From: Drosophila miranda
Lineage: Eukaryota; Arthropoda; Insecta; Diptera; Drosophilidae
DNA: 64,000 nt
Assembly: GCF_003369915.1 (NCBI RefSeq)
Contig: NC_046675.1
Location: 5,208,001 to 5,272,000 of the forward strand
Direction: 5' to 3'
The notes beneath the pieces are model-generated. The model was not told the origin of the DNA, made no database searches, and saw only the letters and a list, made by a program, of their open reading frames with translations. A program made the translations under genes and the position numbers. This document shows positions 11,201 to 22,620 of the stretch, piece after piece. Every line of letters begins with the position of its first letter. Within the stretch, counting starts at the first letter, position 1.

Positions 11201-14200
11201 TCGTATCGTGTCGATTGCCTTCTTGGTGATGTAATAAGTGGCAAAGCGAAGTGACACACAAGTGTGCATTCAATGTGCCACAGAAAAAGGGGGGGGGGGG
11301 GGGCAGGAGTAGGTGGAAGCCGATGGGTCAGAGGTGGGCAATAGATGAGTTATGCAGTTGGCCATAAATTTGTCATTTCGAGTGCATTTTGGTCATATTT
11401 ATAGAGCACTTCACGACTTCGTTTTACGGGGCAGCAAACTAATAAATGTCAGAGCTCTCTGGCAAACACATATATATAGATATAGATAGATAGATAGATG
11501 CTCTTGTTCTTGTTCTTTTTCTTTCCACTTCGCATGGCAACATTTCACTTTTCATTTTACCCTGCAGTGCAACCCCCCTGTCCGTCCCTCGTTCTTTCCT
11601 CCCTTGCAAAATGTGCATTGCAATATTGGCCCAGTGCCAAAAAGAATCTTTATTTTTGGCTCCTTGGCTAAGCTCGCGAACTGCAGCCAGGCAGTGCCTA
11701 TGTATCCGATAGATACTTATAGTCGTACACTCTTGGGCCATGCCAAAGTTATCTAGGTTGGCTATACTATATATACTGTATTCAGTGCAGCAGCGCATAA
11801 CTGACGGCCCGACCAAAAATCAATAGCCAGGCGGCCGCAAGGCCCGAAGCGGCCCATCCAGCTGTAATTATTTGAGGTGCCAAAAAAACACATTTCAAAC
11901 TAATCAAACTGCAGGCTGAGGATGGGAATTCCCCTCCCCCCCTACCCCACTTGGGGGAATCTGGGTCGTAACACTGACCCACTTCCTTCTTTACATAACT
12001 GCTGTGCTGTGAAGGACGAAGGGGCGGTCGCGTTGCAGGAGGCCGAGATTGACCTCCATTTGGTATAGTTTAGCAGGCTGCTGCAATGGAATCTCCTCCA
12101 CATATGACCTTGCGGCCCGGGCTGAAGGTCGCCTTTTAACAGCAAACTTTCGAAACAAAAGACATCCAAAGAGCGTGAATGTATATTTAAGCACTTGGAA
12201 ACTTTCGAATGCTGGGACCCCAAACGAACCTACTGAAACACGTGATTCATTCAGACTGCTAGACTGGACTTATCAGCAAAACAACTAAATACTCTCGTAC
12301 GTCAAGCAGCTTCCAAATAAACGCTGACTAACATATGTAAATGGTACATACATATATACTTTGTGGTATATAGCTAACGATCCATCACTAAGTGACGCCG
12401 GCAATGATGTCATAACGATATCTGTTCATGACAGTCGACGTGTTTGGGATGGTCTCTGTCTGGGGCTGTCTACGGCTGATATCAGTTAAAGTTCAAATTC
12501 CAAATGCAAATTTAGCTGAATCTACATATAAAATATACGTTCGAGCTCCTGGGCTAAGTTCTGTGTTCTACAATTTAAACAAAAAGAACGGACTGCAAAG
12601 TCCAATGGCATATACCTATCAAATTTGATATGCTAAATATACAAATATTCGAGTGAAATGTTTTCGTTTTGTTTGGAACACACTTTTACGCAGATTTCTC
12701 TTGTATCAAAGTTGTTTTTCTATGGGTTTTTTAGCTTGAAGTTGAAGGCCTTCTAACTGGTTTGGCGACTCGCGAAATGTGTGCCTCCCTTGGGCCTCAA
12801 ATCAATCAGCGATTCCATGAATCATGTTATATATGTCAGATAGTGTATTATTTAGGATAATATCTGAATCAGCCTGGGCTGTGACATTATCTGTTCGATA
12901 TATGTTTGTGTGTTTGCTGCTCTGTGCTCTGCTTTCTGTGTCAAATGCATTTTTCAGTCATCCGCCCCCCACATACCCCACATATCAGAGTGAGTGTGTG
13001 TTGCCTCTATATATACATACATATGTGTGTGAAAAGCCAACAAAAATCGACCTCATGGCGGAGGCATTGCAGTTATTTCATCACCCACACAGATACACAC
13101 CCACACAGTGGCACAGTCTCCCCTAGTGTGTGTGTGTGTATGTGTGGGGTCTTATATAAAAGTCTGCTCTGTTCTGTTCTATTCGTTATTTTTACACGAA
13201 AATATTGCAATTGGCTGTTACCTCTACACATGCTTGAATTGTATCTATGCGATACACATATATCTGTATATATTTTGTTTGTATTGCAAAAACCGTGCAA
13301 GGTCAAGTGATTACGTGTGTGCGTGTGTGTGTGTGTTTGGGGATTGTTTTTGTTGCTTTGAATCTCTCAAATTGCAAGTGCTGCTCGTCTTTGCTGTCTC
13401 TCTCTTTCTGCCATACTAAAATTGTTAGTTTATCGCTTGTATGTATTTCTGTTGTGCCTTTCATGTGGTGCCGCCGCCTGCCAAAGCTGGGCTTTAATTG
13501 AGCCAAGATTCCGCTTCACTTGGGGAATTAAATCCGCTTTTTTTTTGCAATTAACTTCAGGTGTACTCTGTCGTCGTCTCTCTCTCTCTCTCCCCTCCCC
13601 CTTTGTGACCCTGTAACCCTTTCTCTGCCACCCCAGTGCCTGACATTGTTTGAGCTAAATGCTGCCTGCATCTTATATAAGATTCAAATGGATATGCCAC
13701 CAAAAAGGAAAATTTGGGTTACAAGCAAGTGCAGAAAAACTAAATTTAAAACATTCAGCAAGCGAGAGGGCAACACTACCTGCGGTGTGAAAGAGAGGGA
13801 AGGCCGCCGCACAGTGGCCGCTGATTGTTTTAAACAAATTGCCAGGCCAGACGCCGAACACTATAGTGTGTGTTTGAGAGCTATTTGTATCTGTATCTGT
13901 ATCTGTTACGGAGTGTGTGGGTCCCGTAAAATTGTTCACATTGCATTGGCATTGTTTCGTACCGTGGCAATTACAGGGTGTCTCTCCAACAACTGTGTTG
14001 TTGTTGCTGTTGTTGCAGTTGCCAGTGTGCAATTGCATAATCCCCAGGGAAGTACTAAAACAACAAATTATAATGCAATTGCAGTGCAGATGTGCCGAGC
14101 CGTTGCTTTACGAATTGAACTGAAATAATGTTACGTATACGAAGGCCCAAATGTTGCTGTTGTTTATGCAATCCCATGCAATCCACAACGAGGGAAACAA

Positions 14201-15334
14201 ACACAAAGAAAACACTTGCGGGGAAAACTCAAAACGAAAACTGTGGCTGGACTGGACTGGGGGGGAAACAAAACCGCTGTGGAGCCACTGGAGCCGCCAC
14301 TGCCTCGAAATCCGTGCTCGAATCCGGCAAATCCGCAACGAAATCCACAACTGACTGTCGGATGCCTCTGTCCTACGTACGTCCACACCTGCCGCTGGCC
14401 ACCTGCGCCTCAGTTGGACGCCTCCTGCCCGTGTGTGGCCGACTCGATGGGGAAATGAACACTGACGCTGACCGGGTGCAGGCAAGCAGCCGACAGCGGC
14501 CGCAGCCAGCGGCTGGCCTCACATCGTCAGCGTCAGCGGCAGAGACGGCGACGGCGACGACGCCAGCGTCTACTGCAGCAGCGACTGCAGCGTGTTTTTG
14601 GCGTTTCGTTGCAAAGGAAAACTGTTACAATTTTAGGCCGATTTTCTTTTAGCCGAACGTTGCAGCGCGACGCGAACCGACAATGCTTTCCGTTTTGATG
14701 GCCACGCGGACGTGAATGAAAGAAACTTGCAGCGCGTGTGTGTGTTTGTTGTGTGTGTGCGAAGGGGTTTGTGTGTGTGTGTGGCCGACCAAAGACGCTC
14801 TAAGGTGAAATATACTAAATGCAGGGCGGAATTTATTTCTGTACGGTCTTCTCTCGCTGCAACGCCTGCAAGTGCAGCAGCTGCCACAACAGCAACACAC
14901 ACAGGCACATGGACAAGCACACGCACGAACACACGTACACGAACACGCACACTTGTCGGCAAACTTTTCATTTCGTTTCGCGTTTCGTTTCGAAAAACTA
15001 AAAAGTCAAACTACTTGGTCTAATGCTGAAGCTCAACTGTCAGCTGCTCGTTTCGGTTCCGTTCGAAAGCTAACACTCGGCATTCCATATGAAGCGACAC
15101 GACACGACACGCAAAGATAGGGAGAGAGCGTGCTTTTGGTGGCAAAGCTTTTGTCACTGCACTCACTCACTCACTCACCCTGGCGCTGTCTCTCTTTTTA
15201 TCTATCGCTCTCGCACAAGCTCCGAGTGGGCCAGTGCCTGTGCCTGCATCTCCCTCACACCTACGAGTATCTCTCATGTCGCAGTTGCAGCTTGCATTGG
15301 GCGTTAATGTTCAAGGTCTCGGTATGTATGTATG

Positions 15335-15370
<36 letters not shown>

Positions 15371-17576
15371 TGCATGTCACAGTTTTGTATTTTTTCCGTG
15401 AGAGCCCCCCAATTATGCGAAATTATCGATCAAATTTTGCTCTAAGGTCAACCTTAAATTGAAAATTCAGTTTTCCACCGCGATTATTTTGTTTGAGGCC
15501 AGGCCAGCCCGACACAGCTGGTATCGCAATTGTTAATCTTGTCATGCATCATGCATGGCCCGAAGCCTTTCGTGTGATTAGTGTCCCCCTCCCTGCCCAG
15601 TTCTCCCGTTTCCCTGTTACTGTTATAATTTCGACACAAATTTAATCTGACACATTTGTGTGTTAAATGATTTAAAGCAACCCAACGCGGGGACCGCTAA
15701 AAATACCCAATAGAATTATAGATAAAATTGAGTTTAAAGATTTTACAAAATAAGCGACTTGAAAAGTAGGTTTTTCAACAAATAGGGATTCCAAATACAA
15801 GTACCCTCTGTTCCAAGAACCTTTAAAAAAGAAGAGTCTCTGCCAACTGGGGGGATCTGCTTAAAAAACCCATTTTTTTCTCATAAAGATGTACAGATGT
15901 GGTTTAGATAGTTCCTCTGTATGAACTTTAATCGTTAGCGTAGAGTAAGAGTATAAAATAAATATAGTATATATTATCTATAAAAGAGTTTCAATCTCCC
16001 AACCACAAATGAATAAATAAAATGTTAACCTTTGGTTCTTTCATGAGATATTGATTTTATCTGGTTCTCTCACGTTTCTAAGAATAGCAGCTAGCTTTAA
16101 CTTTTAGCTGGAACTTGTTACCTATTTCATGCGATTGCGTAAGTTATAGTTTTTTATTGAGTTTGATGGCATTATTTTATACGCGAACAAGCAGCGTAAT
16201 TCATCATAGACTTGTCATGAGGTCATCCATCGGCTGGAACAGCCACGGAACTGCGTCGAATAGAATGCACACAAGTCGATGGGATGACCGATCCGGTGAC
16301 AATCGTTTGATTTTTCCATCTCTTTTTAGTGGTGTCGAAAAAAAAGGACGCATTGCAATGACAAAACCCAAAGCGATTGCATAACGTGAAAAAGAAATAG
16401 TATATGTACTTTTGTACAAAGAAGAAACGTGTTCGAGCAGAAAGAAAATCAATTTCGTTTTCCTTGACCTCATGGGGTCCCAAGCAGAGGTGGGGACAGA
16501 CAGAGACAGAGCGATGGGAGAGCGATACTAGAGGGAGAGTGTCGACAAAGGATAATTGACGGTCATTTGAAATGCAAAGTGACAAAAGTGGCTGCAACAA
16601 ATGTCGAAATAATGTCACCAGAGCATGCCTTTGCCAGAGCCCAGAACCCACTCGTGGATGGCCAATTCACACCGTGGCACCCACCCCTCACCCCTCACCC
16701 CTCAATCCGAAGATTGTCAGTGAGCCAAAAAGGCAAAGCGAAACGAAAATAGAAAATGGCAAACCAAATGGTTTTCATTTTGCAGCATTTGTTGCAGCCA
16801 CGCCAGGCGATTGGATTGGGAGAAAACCCCGTGGCAGCGGGGAATGGGGGATGGTAGGGGGGAATAGAGAGATAAATATAAATAACAAACCAAATCAATT
16901 TGCAGCATGAAAATCTTTTTAATTGTTTCTGCCAGAGATTTCGCTGCTTTGTAAATTTCACTCATTACTACGGACGGATTGCTGTTCGGTGTGTGTGTGT
17001 GGCATAATTAATGTTTTCAGGCGTTTTCAGAGCGTTGCGTTGCATGTCCGCACCCCCGCCTCCCCCCGCCTGATGGATGGATGAGCGCTGCAAGTTTGTG
17101 TGTGCAGGGCGAGGGGGTATAAGAGGGGAAAAGCAGTCAAATCAAATGTAAATGTAAATCAAATTCGAAACGAAATGAAATATTTTAAATGGATATCAAG
17201 AAAATGCTGAATAGAATCATATGCAATTTTTGTTTTCTCTCACTGATTATTTTCTAAAACGATGCTTAAACTCTTAAGATTATTTTACTCAAATTCCAAT
17301 TTATCTTTTGTTTGTTTTTCTTTAAGGGGGGTTTTTTTTAAATGAATCCAACTGAAGCTTATGGCTAAGGAAATTTTCATTTTTAGTATGGCAAAATTAA
17401 AGTTCGTTACAAAGTAAAAGAAATGAAAAACTGTTGATAAATTGGACTTGCGAAACGATATGTTATTTCAACACAAAAAAAAAAACAAAAGATTAAACGA
17501 AATGTTCAACTGTGGCATGACTCACCCTGTAATTGTTGTTGTTCTCGTTGCTGTTGTTCTTTCTGATGTTGCATTG
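8248..17576. other. Spacer between mir-277 and mir-317
   Basis: About 9.3 kb, presumed body of the primary miRNA transcript. Contents: a (G)n tract at about 8900-8914 and another at about 11289-11303, poly(A) runs near 9111-9125, an (ATCGT)n run near 11190-11215, GATA repeats near 11477-11500, (TG)n runs in 13120-13340, a GC-rich block at 14200-14600, and (CT)n at about 15340-15368. The open frames in the GC-rich block are compositional. I could not connect them to any protein family or to splice sites. Confidence 0.6.
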
Positions 17577-17668
17577 TTGCAGAACGGCCATTGGATACCA
17601 CCAGCTGTGTTCACTTGCTTGCACCATATTCAAAGCGAGCACAGGGTGTATCCCAACGGCAGTTGCAC
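17577..17668 (-). ncRNA. mir-317: mir-317 precursor hairpin
   Basis: The guide (3p arm) reads on the minus strand from 17613 down to 17590, starting TGAACACAGCTGG. The 5p arm around 17655-17634 contains GGGATACACCC and CTGTGCTCGCT. The guide's 3' end reads CCAAT where I recall CCAGT in D. melanogaster. The facing strand carries a matching T, so the stem stays paired. The seed GAACACA is intact. The hairpin lies about 9.4 kb upstream of mir-277 in transcript sense, as in other flies. Confidence 0.95.
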
Positions 17669-20508
17669 AGAGACACGAGACACGGAAGAGCTTTCAGCTG
17701 AAAGCTCAGCGCGGACACAAACTATTTCGCTCGCTCGCTCGCTCCTCCCTCTCGATGTATGCAGGTGTGTGTGGGTGGCTGCAGTCCAAGCTGTTTCGGG
17801 CACTTCCTATACTAAAATACTTTATGCATTTCCAATAATTGCCATTGCATTGAATTTCACCATTTCTAGCTGATCTTCATCTGAAACTTATATTTCACAA
17901 TATTTTGAAACTAAAACTTGGGACTTTCGAACCCATTTAGGGAAATAAAAATGCATAGAATCCCTTAGCACCGTATTGATGAATTGTAATTAAAAATATC
18001 TGCAAGCTCACCAAAAATATGCAAATTAATCGATACACGACCTCTAAACACTCCATGTTATATTTAATCGGTATGCATTTATTTATTATGTATATTTTTT
18101 TTGCATTATTTCCATCGGTTGACCACTCTTTTGGTCCGTTTCGGACCTATTCCGTGCGCTCGGGCCCAACAGCTGCCAGCCGACTTGTGGGATGTTCTCT
18201 ATATGTACCTATTGTATATGTTCGAGTGGATGTGTGTGTGTGTATGAGCTGCCTACGCAGATTGCTGCACGGGCGTGGAAAGGTCAAGGCTCAAGAATAC
18301 CAAACAATCCAGGATATATGTACGTAAGGAAGTGTGTTGCATATTCCAAAAGAGAGAACTGCAAGGCAGAGGGTCTCTCTGTCTCTTTCTGTGGGTGCGT
18401 GTTCTGCTTGCATGTGTGGGTGCCCTTTCCCTGTAAAACTCAACTGCTTAATTATTGAAATCTAATTGCCATATGCTTGCCACCAAAACGTGCGTCACAC
18501 GGATTTTATGCTCACACTCCCACCTCCCGCCTCCCACACACAAATACACTCGCCACACGGGGCGCATTGCTGGTGGTGTTTATTTTCGGGCTTCGCTAAT
18601 CAATTTTCCACACCTGATTCAGGTATTTAGGCGACGCGCCTTTAAAATGAACTTGGACACGGTCACACTCACTCGAACAAAAGGGCGCACTGGGCGCATA
18701 CTTAATCTCGGAACTGTGGCTGACCTCATCGGAGGCATGCCCGTCACTGAATGGTATGCCCGTTCCCGTGCGCCAGCAAGGAAGCCACTCGGCCAGCATC
18801 CGGAAGCTGCAGCCTGAATGCCTGTGGGGGCGAGGCGTGGAAGTGGACGTGGAGCTGGGTGTGGGCGTGGGCTCGCACAGGTGTACTGTTTTGGTCACCA
18901 GCCGTCGTATCCCGAAAGTATGCAACAGTATTCGACAGTCGGGCGGCAGTGGCAGCAGTTGGAGGCCAAGAGCAGCAGTAAAAAGCAAACAGTTGGCTGC
19001 CGTCGACAGCGATGCCGACGCCGACGCCGACGCCAACAACGACGCTGACTGCGGAGCAGCGCGCTGTGTCGTTAAGTCGCCCACGCAAAAGCTGTGCAGA
19101 GCCAAAGCTCCAGCCAGCTCTCTCCCTTTATCTCTCTCTCTCGCTCAGCTGGTGCCTTGCTTTCATTTGTTTTTGTTGAACTTAATCAATTACATTCACA
19201 TACATACATACCTGCTCTGCTCTGCTCGCTCTCTCACTCACTCTGGCTGTTTCTCCCTCTCTCGGTTTGCCGGTTTTCAAGTTCAAGTTTCTCAGAGAGT
19301 GCGCATGACTGCGCCATATTTGTTTGTCCGCTCGCTCTCTCCCTCTCTCTCACACACACACACACTCGCACGAGCAAACACAGTTGCAGTGTGGGTCCGT
19401 GGTGCACTTCGATTGTTTTCCCGTCGCTTGCTTTTTGCTGTCGTCATGCAAAATTCAACAAAATTTGTTTTTTGTGCTCCTCCTCTCTCTCCTCACAGTG
19501 TGGCGTCCCCGTTGCGGGAATTCTGATTGAGCCTGGCCCCTGTCTCCGCTCAGCTGCACTGAACTGTCGCTAATTAAATTTCCATGCTGACGCAGTGCCG
19601 CGAACTAAAAATAAATAAAGGGATTTTTGTTGAACATCAGAAGCAGGCAAACATTATCGATTGCCAGGAGCTGGCTATTTACAAAAAAATATTTTTTAAT
19701 TTTGTATTTTGAATGGGGGCGTATATTTAAGGAATATTTCGATGACAAAATATTTATGGCTCAGAAATGGGATGGGGAAATCATTAAACAGCTGACTCTG
19801 AATCGAGATTAACCTCCTCACCCTTCTTTAAACAAAGTTAACGAAAAGAAACTCTCGACTCCATTACCACCACAGAATTAGACATCACTTGGGTCTTTCA
19901 TAGTTTTATATGCTTTATAGGTATATAATATGGTAGGTAGAAATATACGTGAAGTAGATAATCCTATATTGCATGCTTCCCAACTCTCACTCTCCCTCTC
20001 CACCCGTAAACAAACAAAAGATAAACATTTTAAAAATCATAGAAAATTGAAAAGAAAAGAATATTTAACACAAAAAAATAAATATTTACTGTAGCTATTA
20101 CACAACTTGGACCTGCCTTTCGAAAAACCAAGGCTTTTTGCTCTGTTATACGTCGCTTTTTGGGCCGGTCCCATTCCTACTTATACAAACTTTGACCCCA
20201 TTTTGTCACAGTTTCGTAAATCCAATTTTTTTTAAATAAAACGTGTGTACATCATCAGCACCTAGCATCAGCTATCGTTTGGGCTCCGTGTGGATCTATA
20301 GGTGCCACAGAGTGGCACATTAACTATAATCCGATCGCGATGAATGTTAATGCATTTTTAGATATTCAATCGAGAAAAACCAGTGATTTATGTAGCCACC
20401 ATTTTATTAATGAGGTTCCGCATTGATGCTGATTACTTCGACTCGAAAATCAATTTAATGTCACTCTGTGAGAACTCTGGAAAACAGTCAACGGATAGAG
20501 CTAGAAAT
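17669..20508. other. Region upstream of mir-317, no gene seen
   Basis: Contains a GC-rich block (18.7-19.1 kb) next to CT/GAGA-rich runs (19.1-19.5 kb), reading frames biased by composition, and AT-rich sequence after 19.6 kb. It lies upstream of mir-317 in minus-strand sense, so it could contain promoter or 5' exons of the primary transcript. That is an inference from position and GAGA-type repeats only. Confidence 0.4.
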
Positions 20509-21173
20509 ATGAATACTTCACCGAAAATACTCGGCAGAGTGACAGTAGTTGTGGTCTTAATCCTTATTGTACAAAACACACAGGGCCTGTTCAAGGCGAC
20601 CAACATCAAGTGCCAATGCTATGATAAAACATTTTGTGAGTTTACACAGTGCGAATTGAAGGTAGTTGGACGTGGCCTGGTGGCCATCAACATATACGTT
20701 AAGATCCATCAACTGCCAGTGAAGAAAGTCCTTGTGAGTGAAGCAATAGAGAAAACGAGAAGGAAACTATAATTGGAGCTTATAATTCTAGGTAAACGCA
20801 AGTCTTTTTCGGAGATTCAATGGCTTCCGGCCATTTCTTTACAATATTACCGTGGACTTTTGTGAGTTTATGAAGCACTCGAAACGCTATCCCTGGTTTG
20901 CCATAGCTCATGGCCAAATTTCGGGCTTCTCTAATCTGAATCACACCTGCCCCTACAATGTGAGTAAAGAACTTCAATGAATACCCCGAATAAAATGATA
21001 TATTCATTTATTTTTGCTGTCAGAATGATATTATTGTCTCGAATATGGTACTGAATGATGCCATGCTGGAGAAGACTCCCTTCCCCACTGGATCCTACAT
21101 GCTTCAGCTGACTGTCGGCAGTCCCGTGTGGCGTGGCATAACCCAAGTTATGGTCGATATTGTAGAGGTCTAG
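20509..21173 (+). CDS. DUF1091 (DM8) secreted protein, isolated copy
   Basis: Three exons: 20509-20733, 20792-20959 and 21024-21173 (543 nt, 180 residues). All introns are phase 0 with GT-AG ends. The ATG at 20509 (MNTSPKILGRV) is preferred over an upstream in-frame ATG because it gives a short signal peptide (hydrophobic VTVVVVLILIVQ, then NTQGLF). Mature features shared with the array at 43-48 kb are KC.CYDKTFCEF..CELKV.GRG, RRFNGFRPFLYNITVDFCEF, NLNHTCPYN, MVLND.ML and a C-terminal WRG. Two N-glycosylation sequons (NIT, NHT) are conserved in position. The family contains small secreted, insect-expanded proteins, including CheB-type gustatory proteins. The function of this member is unknown. 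It lies on the opposite strand about 2.9 kb upstream of mir-317. Confidence 0.85.
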
Positions 21174-21275
21174 GGAGCAAAGCGATTGTTTGATTGATGT
21201 TGTAATGCTATAATTGTGTTTAGATTGAAACTACTCACTGGCAGATATACATATTTGTAGTGAATCACCCTAGTG

Positions 21276-21281
21276 AATAAA
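21276..21281 (+). terminator. AATAAA poly(A) signal of the isolated DUF1091 gene
   Basis: Canonical hexamer 103 nt after the stop of the gene ending at 21173, at a typical distance for small fly genes. Confidence 0.6.
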
Positions 21282-22587
21282 TCAGCGTGAAAAATCGCAT
21301 TTCATTTTCTAGTATTTTTGCATGAAATTCACCCGCTCCCAAGGTCTTATCGAGTGCATTGCATTGCACACGGTCGTCGTTCGGGTCGTTGAGACTAGTG
21401 CAACGAACTCGGAACTAGTATGAACAAAAATGCGGGGGCAATGAGTGAAATGTGTTATGTGGCCATAAAACATGGCCAGCACTTGGCAGTGGAAAATTTC
21501 TACGTACACCATAATATAAATCCAAAATAGAACAGAATATTACACATTTTTACTGAAATACTCTTAAGATGTTATTATAACTATTACAGTACAAAAATCA
21601 GAAGCTAGATAAGAAATAGAAGCAATTCTATTATAAAATAAACTTATAATAATATTTTTAACAGATTTCATATTTAAGGGACTCGTAGGTTGTTCTGGAA
21701 ACCCTTTAAAGAATTACATACGCATATATTTGACTAGTATTTAGTATTTGTGTGCCATCGATTTTCGGATTTTTTGTTTGGCTTGGTGGTGAGGGGTTCG
21801 GGACCAGGTGTGGGGTGATCCATGTTTTTATCTGCTGTTTCCATTAACTTTGGAACAAGGAGCGGATTAATTAAATGGCCCACAGAAATTCTCGTTTTGC
21901 TTTGGCAGGTAGTTGGACTGGTCAGGGTGGGGTGGGGGTGGGTGTGTGAGGGGGTACGTACCCACACGGGAACGATTGCAGTCGCCACTCAGCGTAATCA
22001 TCAACATCAATTCAATTAAAGCTCGTCGCATGTATGTATGTATGTATATGTACAGATAGATAGATATGTGTGCATGTGTGGGTCTCTGTGGGAGCGAAAG
22101 ATAATAAAACTGAAAGGCAAAACAAAACGCATAGAGCAATAAGTGCGAATAAGTGTGGCAAAGCGTGTGGTGCAAGAACGTTTTTTTTTGTGCTTTTATC
22201 TGCCTGCCAGAGCGAGATAGCCATAGCAGAGAGGGCCTCTCCACATTCTTTGTGCAATGTTTGCCCGGCACCCCCTCCCGCTCGCCCCTCAGCCTATCCG
22301 ACTGTTTTCATTTGATGTTTGACGCGGTCTCGTTTTGGTTTTTGCTTTTGCTTTTGGCTTTGCCTCTGCTTTTGCTTCCTCTTTGTTTGACGGTGGCGGC
22401 TCGGCTGTTTCGGCTGGCATCTCGCAACGAAACGAAACGAAAACGTGAGGCCATCTCGCTCTCGCAAAGAAACGTGCCAAACTGGTTTCCCACACACACA
22501 CACACACACATGTGGGTACAGCACAGCACTATGGCAGCTATGTATGACCATCTCACTCTCTCTTTCGCGTTGTGCAAGAGGCTGGCC

Positions 22588-22620
22588 TGGCCGGTCGGTC
22601 GGTCGGTCGGTCGGTCGGTC
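22588..22620 (+). repeat. (GGTC)n tetranucleotide microsatellite
   Basis: About seven to eight uninterrupted GGTC/CGGT units directly visible, flanked by CT-rich and CA-rich sequence. Confidence 0.9.

Larger units (their letters stand above)
7139..17668 (-). ncRNA. Primary transcript of miR-317/277/34 (minimum extent)
   Basis: Three recognised miRNA hairpins lie on the minus strand in the order mir-317, mir-277, mir-34, the known Drosophila arrangement. In D. melanogaster they come from a single long, ecdysone-responsive non-coding transcript. The limits given are only the outer edges of the hairpins. The real transcript must start at a higher coordinate and end at a lower one. No convincing coding exon lies between the hairpins. 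Intervening sequence is rich in (CA)n, (CT)n, poly(G) and poly(A). Confidence 0.75.

Noticed and set aside
14128-14652. 174-residue plus-strand frame in a GC-rich block
   Set aside because: No domain, no splice support, and many overlapping frames on both strands. Compositional.
18596-19573. Several long frames on both strands
   Set aside because: Low complexity from CT-rich and GAC/GCC repeats. No family resemblance.
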